Numbered from the stretch's first letter, positions 43,250 through 54,255 are shown. The stretch: 64,000 nucleotides of DNA from Thereva unica (GCA_949987705.1 OX465282.1:10032501-10096500), one strand, 5' to 3'. Notes: a model not told the origin generated them from the letters alone. Numbers and translations are program-made.

Positions 43250-44200
43250 CATGTATTAACTTTTTTTGGTGGAATGGTTGGGATGGGAGGCATTTTTTTT
43301 CAGGGCTCCTAAGTAGTGCCTTTTCCTTGTCAGCTGGTGGTCAACCATACGATGAGCTGGCAAGGGGACCGAACTACAACGACGCGGCGCAGGTGAGGCT
43401 TGAAGAGTGATGGAGGTGGAATTCGGGATTGCACCGGCACAGGTAAGTGGTGAACCAACCGCGGTAAGCCCCGGCCACACACCCCACGACCCCTCCGGCG
43501 AGCTAGATAACTCCGTGTGGCCGGCGTAGGAGTTCCGGAATTTTGTTTCCTTTCTTATGTATGGTATTGGCTCCTTGGTCATGCTTTTCCGGGCTTATGG
43601 CTAAGGGGGTAATACCTCGCATAAGTGGCGCCCACTATTTTATCGCGCCATTATGCTGTTACAAGGTACCCAACCGCGGGCGCTCAGCACAAGAGGACAG
43701 GGCGGTGGTCAGGAGCCCAGAAGCCTCAAGCAGCAGACCCACATAGTCACCGTTCGTCAAAAGCATCTGGAGCCACCAGAAAATTGGTAGCTCTAGTTCC
43801 CATATCTTTCAAGAGACATAGTCGCATGCCGGGCAAATCTGGTGCATTACGTAAAGGGAAGCAATCTAAGGATGTTCCAGGTCTCCAGGGAATCAGGAAC
43901 CCCAGAAGAAGAAAATGGGGAGCCGCAACGACCCTAATACTCTGATAAGTTGGCTGGAATTATCATGGCAGGGCGATAAGGAGAAATTCTTATTAATTTG
44001 TGACTCCACCCTAACTGAAGTGAATGAATCTGCCTTTCATGCTCTCAATGAGGGTGCCGATTGCGAAGATCATGGTTTCGGTCTTCGACGAGTCCAAGTC
44101 TTCAAGTCTAAACGACAAGTCACGCATACAAATATGAGTAGCCACGATACCTTTGAGCCTAGTTCGTCGTCAAAATAAAAAATGACTACAATCTACAATC
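43250..44200. other. Unrecognised region with moderate-length ORFs
   Basis: Frames at 43625-43945 (basic, RKGKQSKDVPGLQGI) and 43915-44178 (WLELSWQGDKEKFLLICDS, HALNEGADCEDHGFG) have more balanced composition than the surroundings. A possible acceptor (TCTCCAG) lies at about 43890. I cannot assign either to a family. They may be exons of an unidentified gene linked to the 41753 ORF, or chance. Confidence 0.2.
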
Positions 44201-44479
44201 TCAGTCCTTCATTCGGCCCGCTTTGAATACAATCTGTTTATCTAAGCACGGATTTCATGCATGGACTCATCGCTATTTGGCTGCAATCATCAACAACAAC
44301 ATTTTCCCGTAAGTAAAAATGTGGTATGTCGAGAGTTTGTAAAACGGAGATTTCGGAAATCTGCTAGATCACTGAGTTTCTGCTAGGATGTGTCCTGATT
44401 TTTGATCGCTTTGATCATTGTGATTCTACTATTGTAGATTTTGCGTGAAGCTGGTGAATTCAGCTATACGCAGTCGCCA

Positions 44480-44680
44480 CAAGCATAATATCTTAAGAGT
44501 TCAAACGTAGGCTCATCGACATCTTTGCAAGCAGCCGCCAGAGCCCAAGCCTATCCTATTTTCTTCTATCCTTTAACTCAAGCTTATCACTACACATTGC
44601 ACTATGACCTAAACGACTTGATGGTAGTACAAAGGTTGATTCATAAGGCCTGATGACTTTTGATACAAATTTCATACAAC
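44480..44680 (+). pseudogene. LINE 3'-end fragment
   Basis: The words AGAGTTCAAACGTAGGCTCATC and CATTGCACTATGACCTAAACGA, GTAGTACAAAGGTTGATTC parallel the end of the LINE at 58850-59232 (AGAGTTCAAACTCAGGGTTC, CATTGCACCATGACG, GTAGTACAAAGGGTGACTC). It is a truncated second copy of that family, without a clear poly-A tail. Confidence 0.55.
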
Positions 44681-44699
44681 ATTGCTTAACGACAAAAAA

Positions 44700-46840
44700 G
44701 CAACAAATGCATTACGGAATTCGCCTTTTCTTTTATTTAAAAGAATTTTTTTTTGTATTTGAAAGAATAACGTTCAAAGATTAAGCCCCCTTTTACTCAC
44801 TTTAAAACATCAAAAAATCACTTTAAAACTTGTACCCTAAAAAGTTCAATAGGGTGTAAAAGTGCTTAAAGATTAAAATTACAGGTTCCTATTAAATAAA
44901 TCAAATTGTGAGAGAGCTGACCTTCGAAATCAGCACCTAATCTCAAAATCAATTTCAATCATTTTTTTTTGGTGCTCCTTTGAAACCCTTCAACTTTTCC
45001 TTTGAGACATTTTATCGTAATTTTCTTTGTTCCTATGGAAACTTTTAAATGAAAAACGTTCAACTTTCTCCTATCAAATTCAGGAAAATTAATAATCTTT
45101 TAATCAATTAGTATACTACATACCAAAAAAAACCGTTTCCTTTGTGTATTTTCAGTTAATTTGTGCTTTAAAGTAATTGGAGAACGCAAATAAAATAAAT
45201 ATATAGAGAGAAAGAGGACTATGAAATATGCATAATTTAAATTCCAACAACAACAAAAAATACGGAAAAGGATATTCTGTCAATTATTATTTCAAGGGGA
45301 GATTCCTGAAATACGAGTATATACTCATCCCTACGAGTATATACTCATCCCTATCTATGCGATGGGAGTTTTCGTTAGATTAATTAGTACTATCCTAATC
45401 CAATAATCCATCTATGGAGCTAGTAGCTCGGCACTCTCTATTCAGAGCCCAGCCAAAAGGGGAACAATGTTGATTCGCCATTTATGAAATTTTCTTAACT
45501 AAAAGCTACGGTAATGCTTTTCATCAGCTTAGTTATTAACAACCGACTTAAAGCGTATCACCCTACATGATGGATGTTTTCCTATTGTTAACCACATCCC
45601 CTTCAGCATGCCCTCCTTTTCTCCCTGACTTCCGCAAGGCAAAGAGCCTGCTAGAGTTAAACAAGAAGGTTACCAGGAGGGCAGGCAGGATTATACTATA
45701 TGTATAGGCACTAGGCAGGGTACTATATATATACCACATAGACGATAGGCTTAGGCTCAGGTTCCGCAAACCGTTCTTCCTGCAGCACAAGCCATCGATA
45801 AAATCTTTATGGTGATGGGTTTTCAGGATATACTATTTATCACCTTTAGTGTTTTACCTTTCCAACAGTAATTGCTCTAGTTATACTTTTACCTTTGCAG
45901 GTAAGTTCGCCCCCAGACCGTACACCTGACACATTGCATATGATAATTTCTGTATAATTGTTTGCGCTATAAGTGTATCTCCTCTAAGCGAAAACTAATT
46001 GTATTTATGCGTAGATAAATCTCAGATTGTTGTTGATAAGGATATACATAACTACTATCATGACGGCAAAACTCAAACTTCAAAATCATTTTATTTTATC
46101 ATAAAATCTATATCACCACACTGAAGATTGGAGGCGGAGGCTTTCTATATTATTCGAATTCTGTTCAATTCATATTTAAATATTTACACTAGGAAATAGT
46201 TTCATAATAAGTCAAATTTATTTGGGACTGAATTAGTAATTTGTGGATTACAAGGGACCGTATTTGGAACACGCACTTTCGAGGGAGCAAAATTTACATA
46301 ATGAAATATTAATACTTAAAATAATAGACTCAGACTCGTTGCCTTTAGACAAAAAGTGGAGGTTGAACGAAAATACAAGCCCTTTACTAATAATATACAC
46401 GAAATTTGCTTGTGCATATGCTTTAACATGATCACGTCTTCTAGGGGGGAGAGAGCGAGCAGCATAAAGGATGTCTTTAATATTTTCTTTTGTTTTGTTA
46501 TAATTGTGTGAGGTGGAATATTACAGCTGTCATTGAGACAGTATGTCATTTTAAGTTATAGAAATTCGTCAATCTTGGGCTTAAAATGATGCACAGTTGA
46601 TTCTTTATTCAACATATTTAAGTAAACTACTTCGAATTCGGACACAGATATCTACAGGCGAGAGGTTTTGTGCACAAGACCTGATCATGGCAAGAGCTGT
46701 AGTCAACCTGATTGAATTGTGATTGATAAAAGAAATGAAGCGGGAATTTGGTTTCAATCGAACAGAGTGTCAGAGTTGCTCTCTTTTGTGAAACACTGCT
46801 AGGGTACTGGTTGTACGAGCTTCGGAAGAAAGAATGCTAG
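44700..46840. other. No gene seen; one 22-bp tandem duplication
   Basis: AT-rich, with short frames only. At 45315-45353 the word ACGAGTATATACTCATCCCT occurs twice in tandem; it contains the palindrome GAGTATATACTC. Nothing else is recognised. Confidence 0.4.
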
Positions 46841-46848
46841 TCCGGATA

Positions 46849-47162
46849 TGAAGACCCTCGGGGAAAAACCAACTTAGTCCACTTTTTCAGAAATCAGAGA
46901 ATTCAGCTCCATCTATTAGCTGCTAAGGTGTACTAAAATTCAAGGTATTAACTATGGGAAAAAACCAACGTAGTCCTGACAAAATTAACGGGAAATAATA
47001 AAAGGTTCGGGGAAGAACCAACGTAGTCCTGCCAAAATGAACGGGCAATAATAAAAAGTTCGGGGAAGAACCAACTGAGTCCATGAATCAATGAGGGGAA
47101 AAACTTGTATTTTTTGGAATTTTATTTTTTGGACTAAGTTGGTTTTTCCCCGAGGGTCTTCA
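46849..47162. mobile_element. MITE with TA duplication and 53-bp internal repeats
   Basis: The ends TGAAGACCCTCGGGGAAAAA (46849) and the inverse (to 47162) match for about 32 bp, to CCAACTTAGTCCA. TA flanks both (46847-46848, 47163-47164). The inside has AACCAACGTAGTCC-type units at 46963, 47016 and 47069, 53 bp apart, which resemble the TIR itself. Non-coding. Confidence 0.85.
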
Positions 47163-47174
47163 TATTCAATTTAG

Positions 47175-47285
47175 AGCATCAGGAAAAAACAGCGTAGGCC
47201 GAACAAGAAATAGGTGGATCGATGACGTCCTAGAAGTTATACGCAAAACTTATGTAACAGCTAAAGAGACAGATTAATAAACAGG
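47175..47285 (+). pseudogene. LINE C-terminal scrap
   Basis: The plus frame gives ASGKNSVGRTRNRWIDDVLE, then VIRKTYVTAKETD and stops. The GRxRxRWxDDV motif is the end of RTE-like LINE proteins (compare GKPRSRWEDNV at 10703-10967). About 35 codons remain. Confidence 0.5.
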
Positions 47286-47289
47286 AATT

Positions 47290-47850
47290 TACACCTGTGG
47301 GTGGTCCATCGAAGGCGTTGAGCCTTATAAAACACCTGCACCAGACGGAATTCATCCCATTCTGACATCCTGGAAGTAGCGAAGGTGGCTTTCATTCCAA
47401 AAGTGAGTAAAATCTCCTACCACAATCCAAAGGACTTGAGACCTAATATGCCTTTCTCCTCAAGATACTAGAAAGGCTCGTGGAAATTCATATTTAGCAA
47501 AGCATTGTTTTCCTCTTGCAACATGCCTACCCGAAACAAAATCAGTGGACACTGCTCTTCCCTCCTTGGTAGCGGTCATCGAAAGATCCCTTGAATTCAA
47601 GAAATTCACTTTGGCTGCTTTCTTAGATATTGAATGTGCTTGCAACACTTCTGCGGTCACGGAGGCACTCCAGGGTCTGAATGTTGATGGGAGCCCGGGT
47701 CTTTTCTTGATCAGCTGCTGAGGTGCAGGGTCATAAAGTCTAGCCTGGGACTTTCGGAAGAAGTCAGACGGGTTAGGAAAGGCGCACCACAAGGTGGGGT
47801 CTTATTGCCGCTCCTTTGGAATATAACAGTCAACGAAGTGCTGATAACTT
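47290..47850 (+). pseudogene. LINE reverse transcriptase, first part
   Basis: Readable pieces are PYKTPAPDGIHPIL at the start of the reverse transcriptase, VAVIERSLEFKKFTLAAFLD followed by IECACNTSAVTEALQGLN (motif A; the usual second Asp region reads ECACN), and in another frame APQGGVLLPLLWN (motif B), then TVNEVLITL up to the Harbinger insertion. Several frameshifts and stops. The intact equivalents in the LINE at 28072-29960 are FLDIEGAFDNT and CPQGGVLSPLLW. Confidence 0.75.
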
Positions 47851-48253
47851 TAAAGGTAGAAACAGATTGGCACGACAACTTTTGCCGCGCCGCTCGACGG
47901 ATTTTAGATTCCGCCTTAGCTAACAGATTGGCGCGGCGCGGACAATTTAACGGAATTTAACGGACGATGGAATTTAAATAAATGAATTTGAAATTTTTAA
48001 TGTAAATATAATTTAATGGATTTATTTTGTACTTTTTTAATTATTTATTATGTGAAAACACATGATCCTTAATTATAACTGAGCTCTTACCTAGAAATAA
48101 AAATTTAAGCTATTTTCAATATTTTCGTATATTGTTTTTTTTTTTTTTTTCAATATTTGAATAAAGCAAAATTTACTTGGAATTAAAAAAGGAAGAATTG
48201 AGGTGTTAGATAATATTTTGCCATTTACAGAAAATTACCTGAAATTTAAAACT

Positions 48254-48610
48254 AAAGGGTTTTATTTGAAAGAGGGTGGTCCCATGACTTGTTTTATGGT
48301 ACTAAATTAGATAATTTTACCTTCAAGTAGGAGATGGGCGGTTTGTTTTTTACATTGAACTGTATAACGACATTTTCCCATGTACCCAAAATTATTTAGA
48401 ATTTAAAAATTAAAGGGTTTGATTTGAAAGAGGGTAGTTCCATGACCTGATTTATGATATTACATTATATAAGTTTACCTGTAAGTAAAAAATGGGCGAT
48501 TTGTTGTTTACATTGGGCTGCTTAATGGTATTTTTCCATTCACCGAATATTACCCGAAATATTAAAATAAAAGGGTGGGTTTGTTCGAAATTGTTTTTCC
48601 CATTTATAGG
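48254..48610 (+). repeat. 158-bp tandem repeat, about 2.3 units
   Basis: AAAGGGTTTTATTTGAAAGA at 48254, AAAGGGTTTGATTTGAAAGA at 48412 and AAAGGGTGGGTTTG at 48570 are exactly 158 bp apart. Units share AGAGGGT..TCCATGAC, ATGGGCG.TTTGTT and TTTACATTG. Lies in the left non-coding part of the Harbinger element. Confidence 0.8.
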
Positions 48611-48722
48611 ACCTGCCTAAAATCACTTAAATAGCTTAGTTTTAAAAATTCCATATCAGTTGATTTTAAAATTTCAAACGTTGCTGCTACACGTTTGTGT
48701 AGTTTTTTAAAAAATTTCAATA

Positions 48723-49028
48723 ATGGAACAAGAACTTCAAAGGTGCCAAATTGTGTATAATGTGTTCATGGCATATAGTTTCCAAAGAGAAATTATGAAC
48801 AGAAGAAGATGGTGGGAAAGACCTATTAATAGGACGCGAAAGCAGCTGGGGTTTTATGAGAAAATATTTCGCGCAATGAGAAGTCAAGATCCGGAACACT
48901 TTTCTTTAGCTACGAGGATGGACTGCAAACAATTCAAGTTGCTTCTAACATTGCTAGAAGAAGGATTAACAAAACAGTCCCCCCGGGAGTCTATTTCCCA
49001 GAAGAACGTCTTGGGTTAACTCTAATGT
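48723..49028 (+). pseudogene. Harbinger transposase N-terminal fragment
   Basis: The frame opens MEQELQRCQIVYNVFMAYSF, then RRRWWERPINRTRKQLGFYE, then HFSLATRMDCKQFKLLLTLL and EEGLTKQSPRESIS. A one-base shift then gives PEERLGLTLM before a stop. This is the conserved stretch just before the DDE domain (RRRWWVRPIN..R..G.Y......FR....DP..F....RM....F..LL). The coding ends abruptly where the opposite-strand MADF gene ends, marking a deletion junction at about 49025. Confidence 0.75.
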
Positions 49029-49407
49029 AAGTAGTTTTGTGATATACGGATTGCGATATCCACTTTCTTTAAGTAAAGATAGCACCTCGTAGTACTGCCA
49101 TTTCGGTTGAAAAATAATCGCTGAACTACCCGATGACTGCGAATTTAACTTCCTATTCAATTTACGGAACTGATCTAGTAAATTTTTCCACCTTGTTCTA
49201 CAAGTGCATTCTGAAATTGAATTTAATATATAAAATCCTGATTTTTTTTTTGTTTATAAAACTTACCATCTTTCCCCAATTTTTCTGAGATCTCCTTCCA
49301 CGTTTTTCCCCTCAGAGACTGGTTCTTGTATTTTGAATTACTTAAATCGTATAGAAAGGGTTTTCCCCTTACTTCCTCTATTAACCGCTCCTCGAAAAAC
49401 ATTTCTA
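49029..49407 (-). pseudogene. MADF accessory gene of Harbinger element
   Basis: Exon 1 (from 49402) reads MFFEERLIEEVRGKPFLYDL, then SNSKYKNQSLRGKTWKEISE and KLGKD, ending at donor GTAAGT (about 49268). Exon 2 after AATTTCAG gives CRTRWKNLLDQFRKLNRKLN, then FQPKWQYYEVLSLLKESGYR. Together these are a full MADF domain (LIE.V...P.LYD, W.EI...L, RWK.LRD.F, ..W.....L.FL). Apparently no stop inside the domain; the C-terminal part ends soon after at the deletion point. Expected DNA-binding partner of the lost transposase. Confidence 0.7.
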
Positions 49408-49439
49408 TTCAACAGCACTTGATCAATTGAGACAATATT

Positions 49440-50280
49440 TCACACATCCAATATAAATAAAGCGAAATGGTTAATTACCTCTCGTAAATACTTCTTTAAA
49501 ACAGATAAGGGCGAGAAACCCACCAGGTAATTTTTAAACCCTTTATTCTTTATGACTATACTCAGCAAATAAATAAATTGCTCATATAAGAATGAAGATG
49601 ACTCAAGAATCTGGTCGTCAGGGTTTTCCCGTATTCGCATTTTATGATACAAAAGCCTGAATGGGTGTGTAACACCTTGTCATGGAGAAGGAACTTTTCT
49701 TGTTAACAAGAGAAAGAAACGGTCATATAGGGAAGTTTTGGATCAAAATTCTTTCGTCTCTTTTCTGTAAAACCTATTTTTGCCTATTTAATACCACCTG
49801 CTTCACAACCTGAAATTTTAAACTATGTATATTACATCATTAGAAAGTATTAAAAAATTCTCCTTCCGCTTTTCCGCCTAAAATATCTATCATCAATATT
49901 TCCAGCTTGAACCCTCAGCATGTTTTAATTCAAATTTTATCTGACCAAAAACTTTAACTAAAAACTTTCCCAGAAATTAATTTAATACTTTACTTTTACT
50001 TTGGCTCCTGTTTTTCCTCCGGCTCCGGAATTTTATAGTTTCTAATCCTATGTTAAATTCCTCTGGGATAAATATAAACATTTCACTAAAAAATAAACCT
50101 GAAGTACCTCCAAAAGCTTAAATTAACCGTCACATTGAGTTGCTAAATAGAGACAAAATTTTTTTATTGTTGACTGTTTTTGTTTGATTTTATTACAATA
50201 ATTAGTTTTAAATACCTGCAACACAGTCTTTTTTATGCCCCATCATTGGACAATTTCTTTTTTGCCATTTTATAATAAAT
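49440..50280. other. Interior of the Harbinger element; no domain recognised
   Basis: AT-rich. The minus frame at 49440-49652 (SSSFLYEQFIYLLSIVIKNK) may be upstream UTR or a decayed exon. Nothing else can be assigned. Confidence 0.35.
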
Positions 50281-50582
50281 TTCATTAAAAAACTAAAAAA
50301 AAAAAATCACGAATTAAATTTAAAAATAACCACCACGAACAAATTGTCAATTTGCAGGCAGACAGCAGTTCAAAGCAAAAAATATGTACTAAATCAGCTC
50401 GCCATGGTTGGTACCACTGGGCGACCAGCGGCAGAATTCGAAATAGCTCGAATTTGTCCGCGCGACAAGTCGCCTCCGCGCCTTTGTGGTAACATATATG
50501 GTGGTGCGTGTATTTTAATCGATTTTGCCGCCACGGACACCGCCTCCGCGACAAAATTCGCGCCAATCTGTTTGTACCTTAA

Positions 50583-51154
50583 GAGAGTCTGGGTGCACCA
50601 CGGTGGCGTATGCTGATGATATTGTGTTGGTGGTGATCGGCAAGTACATCTCAACAATAAGAGATATAATGAATGCTTGTTTCATGACATTCTTGCTCAT
50701 TGGGCTACTAAAGATGGTCTATGCGTTAACCCAGCCAAGACTGAAGTAGCGCTCTTAACAAAGAAGCATATACTTCCAAATTTTCCTTCTTTAAGAACCT
50801 GCAATGAATCAGTGCATCTAAAGGAGGATGCGAAATTCCTAGGTCTCGTACTCAATAAGAAACTTACGTGGACGCCGAATCTTTTAGAAAGAACAATAAG
50901 ACCAAAACAGCTCTTTTCTTATGCCGGAGAACGATCGGGGTCAATTGGGGCCTTAAACCCCGCATCGTCCACTGGCTGTATACAGCCGTAATCAGACCTA
51001 TAATTTTGGATGGCATATCGATATGGTGGACTGCATTACAGAAGATTACGTATCGTAAGATACTGGAAAAGATCCAAAGAACAGATGAGCTGTATATTAG
51101 TGGTACATTGAGAAGCCCCCCCAACAGCTGTGCTGGATGTCTTATTGCATCTTA
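50583..51154 (+). pseudogene. LINE reverse transcriptase, catalytic YADD part
   Basis: Starts RESGCTTVAYADDIVLVVIG (catalytic YADD intact), then LCVNPAKTEVALLTKKHILP, LKEDAKFLGLVLNKKLTWTP, and in another frame NNKTKTALFLCRRTIGVNWG, RIVHWLYTAVIRPIILDGIS and WWTALQKITYRKILEKIQRT. These follow the usual order after motif C in RNase H-bearing LINEs. Frameshifts near 50700 and 50890. Ends at the TTA of the next MITE. Confidence 0.8.
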
Positions 51155-51419
51155 GGGAGCGTTCAAGTAATACGCAACGCAATTTGGAGGGGGGTGCGTT
51201 ACAAGGGCGGGGGGGGGGGGGGTGCGTTACAAGGGCGGGGGGAGGGGGGCGTTACAAGGGCGGGGAGGGGGGGGGGGGGGTCGAACAACACGTTACGTAA
51301 CATTGTTTTTTATTTAAAATATTAAATAAGCAGGCTTTAAAACGTTACGGCGCGTTACAGGCCCCTGCCTGGGAGGGTCAATTTTCAAAAATTGTGTTAC
51401 ATAATACCTGAACGCCTCC
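51155..51419. mobile_element. MITE with TTA duplication and G-rich tandem core
   Basis: The ends GGGAGCGTTCAAGTAATACG (51155) and the inverse of GGAGGCGTTCAGGTATTATG (to 51419) are flanked by TTA (51152-51154, 51420-51422). Joining the flanks gives DVLLHLTPLDIHIEQLAA in frame. The core has three TGCGTTACAAGGGCGGGG-type units with long G runs. PIF/Harbinger-type by the TTA duplication. Confidence 0.85.
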
Positions 51420-51816
51420 TTACTCCTTTGGACATACACATCGAGCAACTGGCAGCCTGGACGGCAGCTAACACAAAGGATTCTCTTAGATGGGCTCCAT
51501 ATTCATATGGTCACTCATTTATCCTTAGGAGGTTCGCCACCGCTGCGGACAACCTAGACTATACTACACCTACGTGGACCTTGGAGAAAGGTTTCAATAC
51601 TATCATTCCGGCCAGAAATGACTGGACAGATGGTGTTATACCAACTGGGTCATTAAGTACACCGATGGCTAAACCATTGGGAACAGCGTAGGCTCTGGTA
51701 TTTTCTCCGAGGCACTGAATATAGATACCTCTCTTCGTCTACCCGACCCTTGCACCGTCTTTCAAGCGGAAATCACTGCGACCTGGGAGGCTCTTTAGGA
51801 CTGAAGATAATTAATA
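51420..51816 (+). pseudogene. LINE: end of RT and first half of RNase H
   Basis: The frame reads TPLDIHIEQLAAWTAANTKD, then IIPARNDWTDGVIPTG. RNase H opens with KYTDG and continues NSVGSGIFSEALNIDTSLRL, then VFQAEITATWEAL (Asp of YTDG and Glu of QAEI are the first two catalytic residues). Stops follow just before the MITE at 51819. Confidence 0.75.
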
Positions 51817-51818
51817 TA

Positions 51819-52027
51819 CACTCACTCAAAAATGTGTTGCAATGTTTTGAAAATTCAATTATTTGTCCTATCCTATTCACACAAGGATCGGAAGATGTAT
51901 GAATGGGATAATGTAGTTTTTACTAAAAACTACATTATCCCAGTCATCCTGCGCCCAATATTTGTGTAATAGGTCAAGGACAAATAATTGAATTTTCAAA
52001 ACATTGCAACACATTTTTGAGTGAGTG
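51819..52027. mobile_element. Near-palindromic MITE, TA duplication
   Basis: The ends CACTCACTCAAAAATGTGTT (51819) and the exact inverse (to 52027) extend over about 50 bp, to ATTTGTCCT, and a second inverted pair (GGGATAATGTAGTTTTTA) forms the centre. TA flanks both sides. 209 bp, non-coding. The match between arms is nearly perfect, suggesting a recent insertion or a stable hairpin. Confidence 0.9.
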
Positions 52028-52029
52028 TA

Positions 52030-52173
52030 TCTCATAAGAATATATTTATTCTATCGGATAGCCAAGCGGCCCTCAAGGCTGTTAATTCTGTCGTCACAAC
52101 ATCCACGACTCTTCTGAACTGCCGCAGGTCTTTGTGTGAGACTGCCACTCAGTTTGATATAATACTGTGTTGG
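52030..52173 (+). pseudogene. LINE RNase H, middle part
   Basis: The frame gives SHKNIFILSDSQAALKAVNS (third RNase H catalytic Asp in SDSQAAL), then RSLCETATQFDIILCWVP. The hAT element then interrupts; across it the frame continues RHSGIRGNRKEDALARQG, completing the WVPxHSGIxGN motif. Confidence 0.85.
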
Positions 52174-52197
52174 GTTCCTAGTAGTGATGAGCAAAAG

Positions 52198-52312
52198 TGG
52201 TCTTGTTCTTGCAGTCTTGTCTTGTTCTTGCACATTTTGCAAGAACAAGAACAAGACTTAGTTATGCTTCCAAGAACAAGAACAAGACTAACTGTGCAAG
52301 AACAAGACCCAG
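52198..52312. repeat. Subterminal CAAGAACAAGAC repeats, left
   Basis: Both orientations of the 6-12 bp word CAAGAA/TTCTTG are densely repeated next to the left hAT end. Such subterminal repeats are known transposase-binding sites in hAT elements. The matching cluster is at 55760-55975. Confidence 0.75.
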
Positions 52313-54255
52313 AGCACCTAAACAAGTATGGAAGAATATACGTAAACTTGGTATACATACTGGGCCTGCAAATGCTAGCGACCTTAACCTCGACACCGAG
52401 CTTATGAATCAATCATTTATCCAACCGTTAATGCCCTTAGATACTAATCTATAACAGGGAGCTGCACTCTCGTTTGAAGGCTTCAGCTTTAGATGTGTGG
52501 ATGCGGCCGAAGTGCTTGCATCGCTAAATTCTGTTCGTTCAAATGCCACTGGTATTGATGGTGTTGAACCTCATTTTTCAAGCTTATCATACCATATGTG
52601 ATCGATGCAGTTACTCACATATTCAATTGCTGCCTAACCTATTCTGTATTTCCCGTGCATGGAAGAAAGCGTTCATTGTGCCAATACCTAAAAAAACCTC
52701 TCCCTCTGACATATCTGACTTCAGGCCAATTAGTATCTTATCCTACCTGTCCAAGGTTCTGGGGAGAATTATGTATGATCAGATTCAATCCTTTCTTGTT
52801 GAACGTAACTTACTGTGTGAATGGCAATCTGCTTTAGGCGATTTCATAGTTGTGAGACTGCACTGCTGAAGGTCACCACGGATATTCGAGCTAAGTTGGA
52901 TGATAACGAGACCGCGGTGTTGGTTCTGCTTGATTTCTCAAAAGCCTTTGACACCGTTAATCACAAACTCTTGCTGTATAAACTTGTCGCTCTCTTCCAT
53001 TTCTCGTCCTCTGCTATCTCCCTCCTCTCCTCATTCCTCTCCAACAGGTCTCAGTGCATCAAGTTCAATGACAAGTACTCATCTTTTCTTCCTGTGCCAT
53101 CAGGAGTACCGCAGGGCTCTGTTCTCGGACCTTTGCTCTACACATTATTCACGAATGATATGTCTACTGTCATCCGGAACTGTTGTTTTCACTTCTTTGC
53201 TGATGATACGCAACTATATACCTCATCTTCATCTGATAAGCTAGGTGAATGCATTAAAAGAGTGAATGATGACTTGCGCAGTATCTCAGCTGGGCGTCTA
53301 ATAACTATCTTCGACTCAATCCTACCAAGTCCGTGGCACTATTTATCAGCCGTCGCTCAGTTAATGCCCATGAGCTAAATACTATCACGATTGATGATAC
53401 TCCTCTACGTATTTTGAATAAAGCTACGAATTTGGGTATTGTGGTGAACTCGACGTTGACTTGTTGCGATCACGTCTCGCTGATCCTTAGTAAAGTTTAT
53501 AGTTGCCTTCGAAGGCTATGGTTGTTTGGTAAACTCCTACCTCAACAGTCACGCCTAAGACTGGTAAAGAGCCTCATCATGCCGCATTTTTTGTACGGCA
53601 TCTCGAGTTATATTGCCTTGGATGCCATTTGCAGGCGTCGTCTGAATGTGGCATTTAATGACTGCATTAGATTCTGTTTTGGCTTACGACGAAATGCCCA
53701 TGTTTCGACTTATCGCAAATTTCTTATCCCCTGCGAGTTCTTGTCTTACCTTGACATACATGCATTATGTTTACTCTATAAGGTACACTTTACCAGTAAT
53801 CCCAATTACTTGACTAATTTTATAGTACCGTTACAGTCACGTCGCCTGTTAAGCTTCCGCATACCTTCATTCAAGAGCAGAATTGGTGGTCGATCCTACT
53901 TCTTGCACTCAATCAGACTGTGGAATAATTTGCCTCCCTCTATAAGGGGAGCTTCTTCAGCGGCGGTTTTCAGGAGCAAACTTTTAAAGCATTTTTCTGT
54001 TGGTTAAGTTTAATATTTATTTATTTTTTTTATTTTAATTTAGTGTCTGTTGTCTTCTCGCGAGTGGTCAAATTCATATTTAGTTCATATTTAGTTTTAA
54101 TTAGTTTTGTATAACATTGCAATAGTTTTCTTTCTTTTTATTTGCATTTTCCTGTCTTTTTTCTCTCTTTTTTTCCTACTTTTCTAGTTGTAATATTGTA
54201 CTCTAAAAGATTTGTATCTTGTGTGCACTTACCAAATAAATAAATAATTGTAATT
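52313..54255 (+). pseudogene. 5'-truncated LINE (Jockey/CR1-like group)
   Basis: Starting within the linker (VWKNIRKLGIHTGPANASDL), it continues AEVLASLNSVRSNATGIDGV, then FRPISILSYLSKVL, motif A VLVLLDFSKAFDTVNHKLLL, motif B SGVPQGSVLGPLLYTLFTND, catalytic FADDTQLYTSS, then in the frame from 53333 NKATNLGIVVNSTLTCCDHV and IRLWNNLPPSIRG near the end. The YADD is FADD, still acceptable. It is clearly related to the intact LINE at 21944 (RARNLGVILNSAMTCCDHV, RIWNSLPQVI). Frameshifts near 52440, 52560, 52830 and 53340. The 3' tail is AAATAAATAAAT plus TTGTAA repeats near 54234-54260. Confidence 0.85.

Larger units (their letters stand above)
47854..50579. mobile_element. Internally deleted PIF/Harbinger element
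   Basis: The ends AGGTAGAAACAGATTGGCAC (47854) and the inverse GTGCCAATCT-like right end (CGCGCCAATCTGTTTGTACCT to 50579) have two or three differences. TAA flanks both (47851-47853, 50580-50582). It contains a transposase N-terminus on plus (48723-49028) abutting the end of a MADF gene on minus, so the rest of the transposase was deleted. Taking it out joins NEVLITL to RESGCTTVAYADD in frame. Confidence 0.9.

Noticed and set aside
43625..43945. Basic ORF that might be a histone-like or ribosomal protein
   Set aside because: No recognisable domain; basic composition alone is not evidence.
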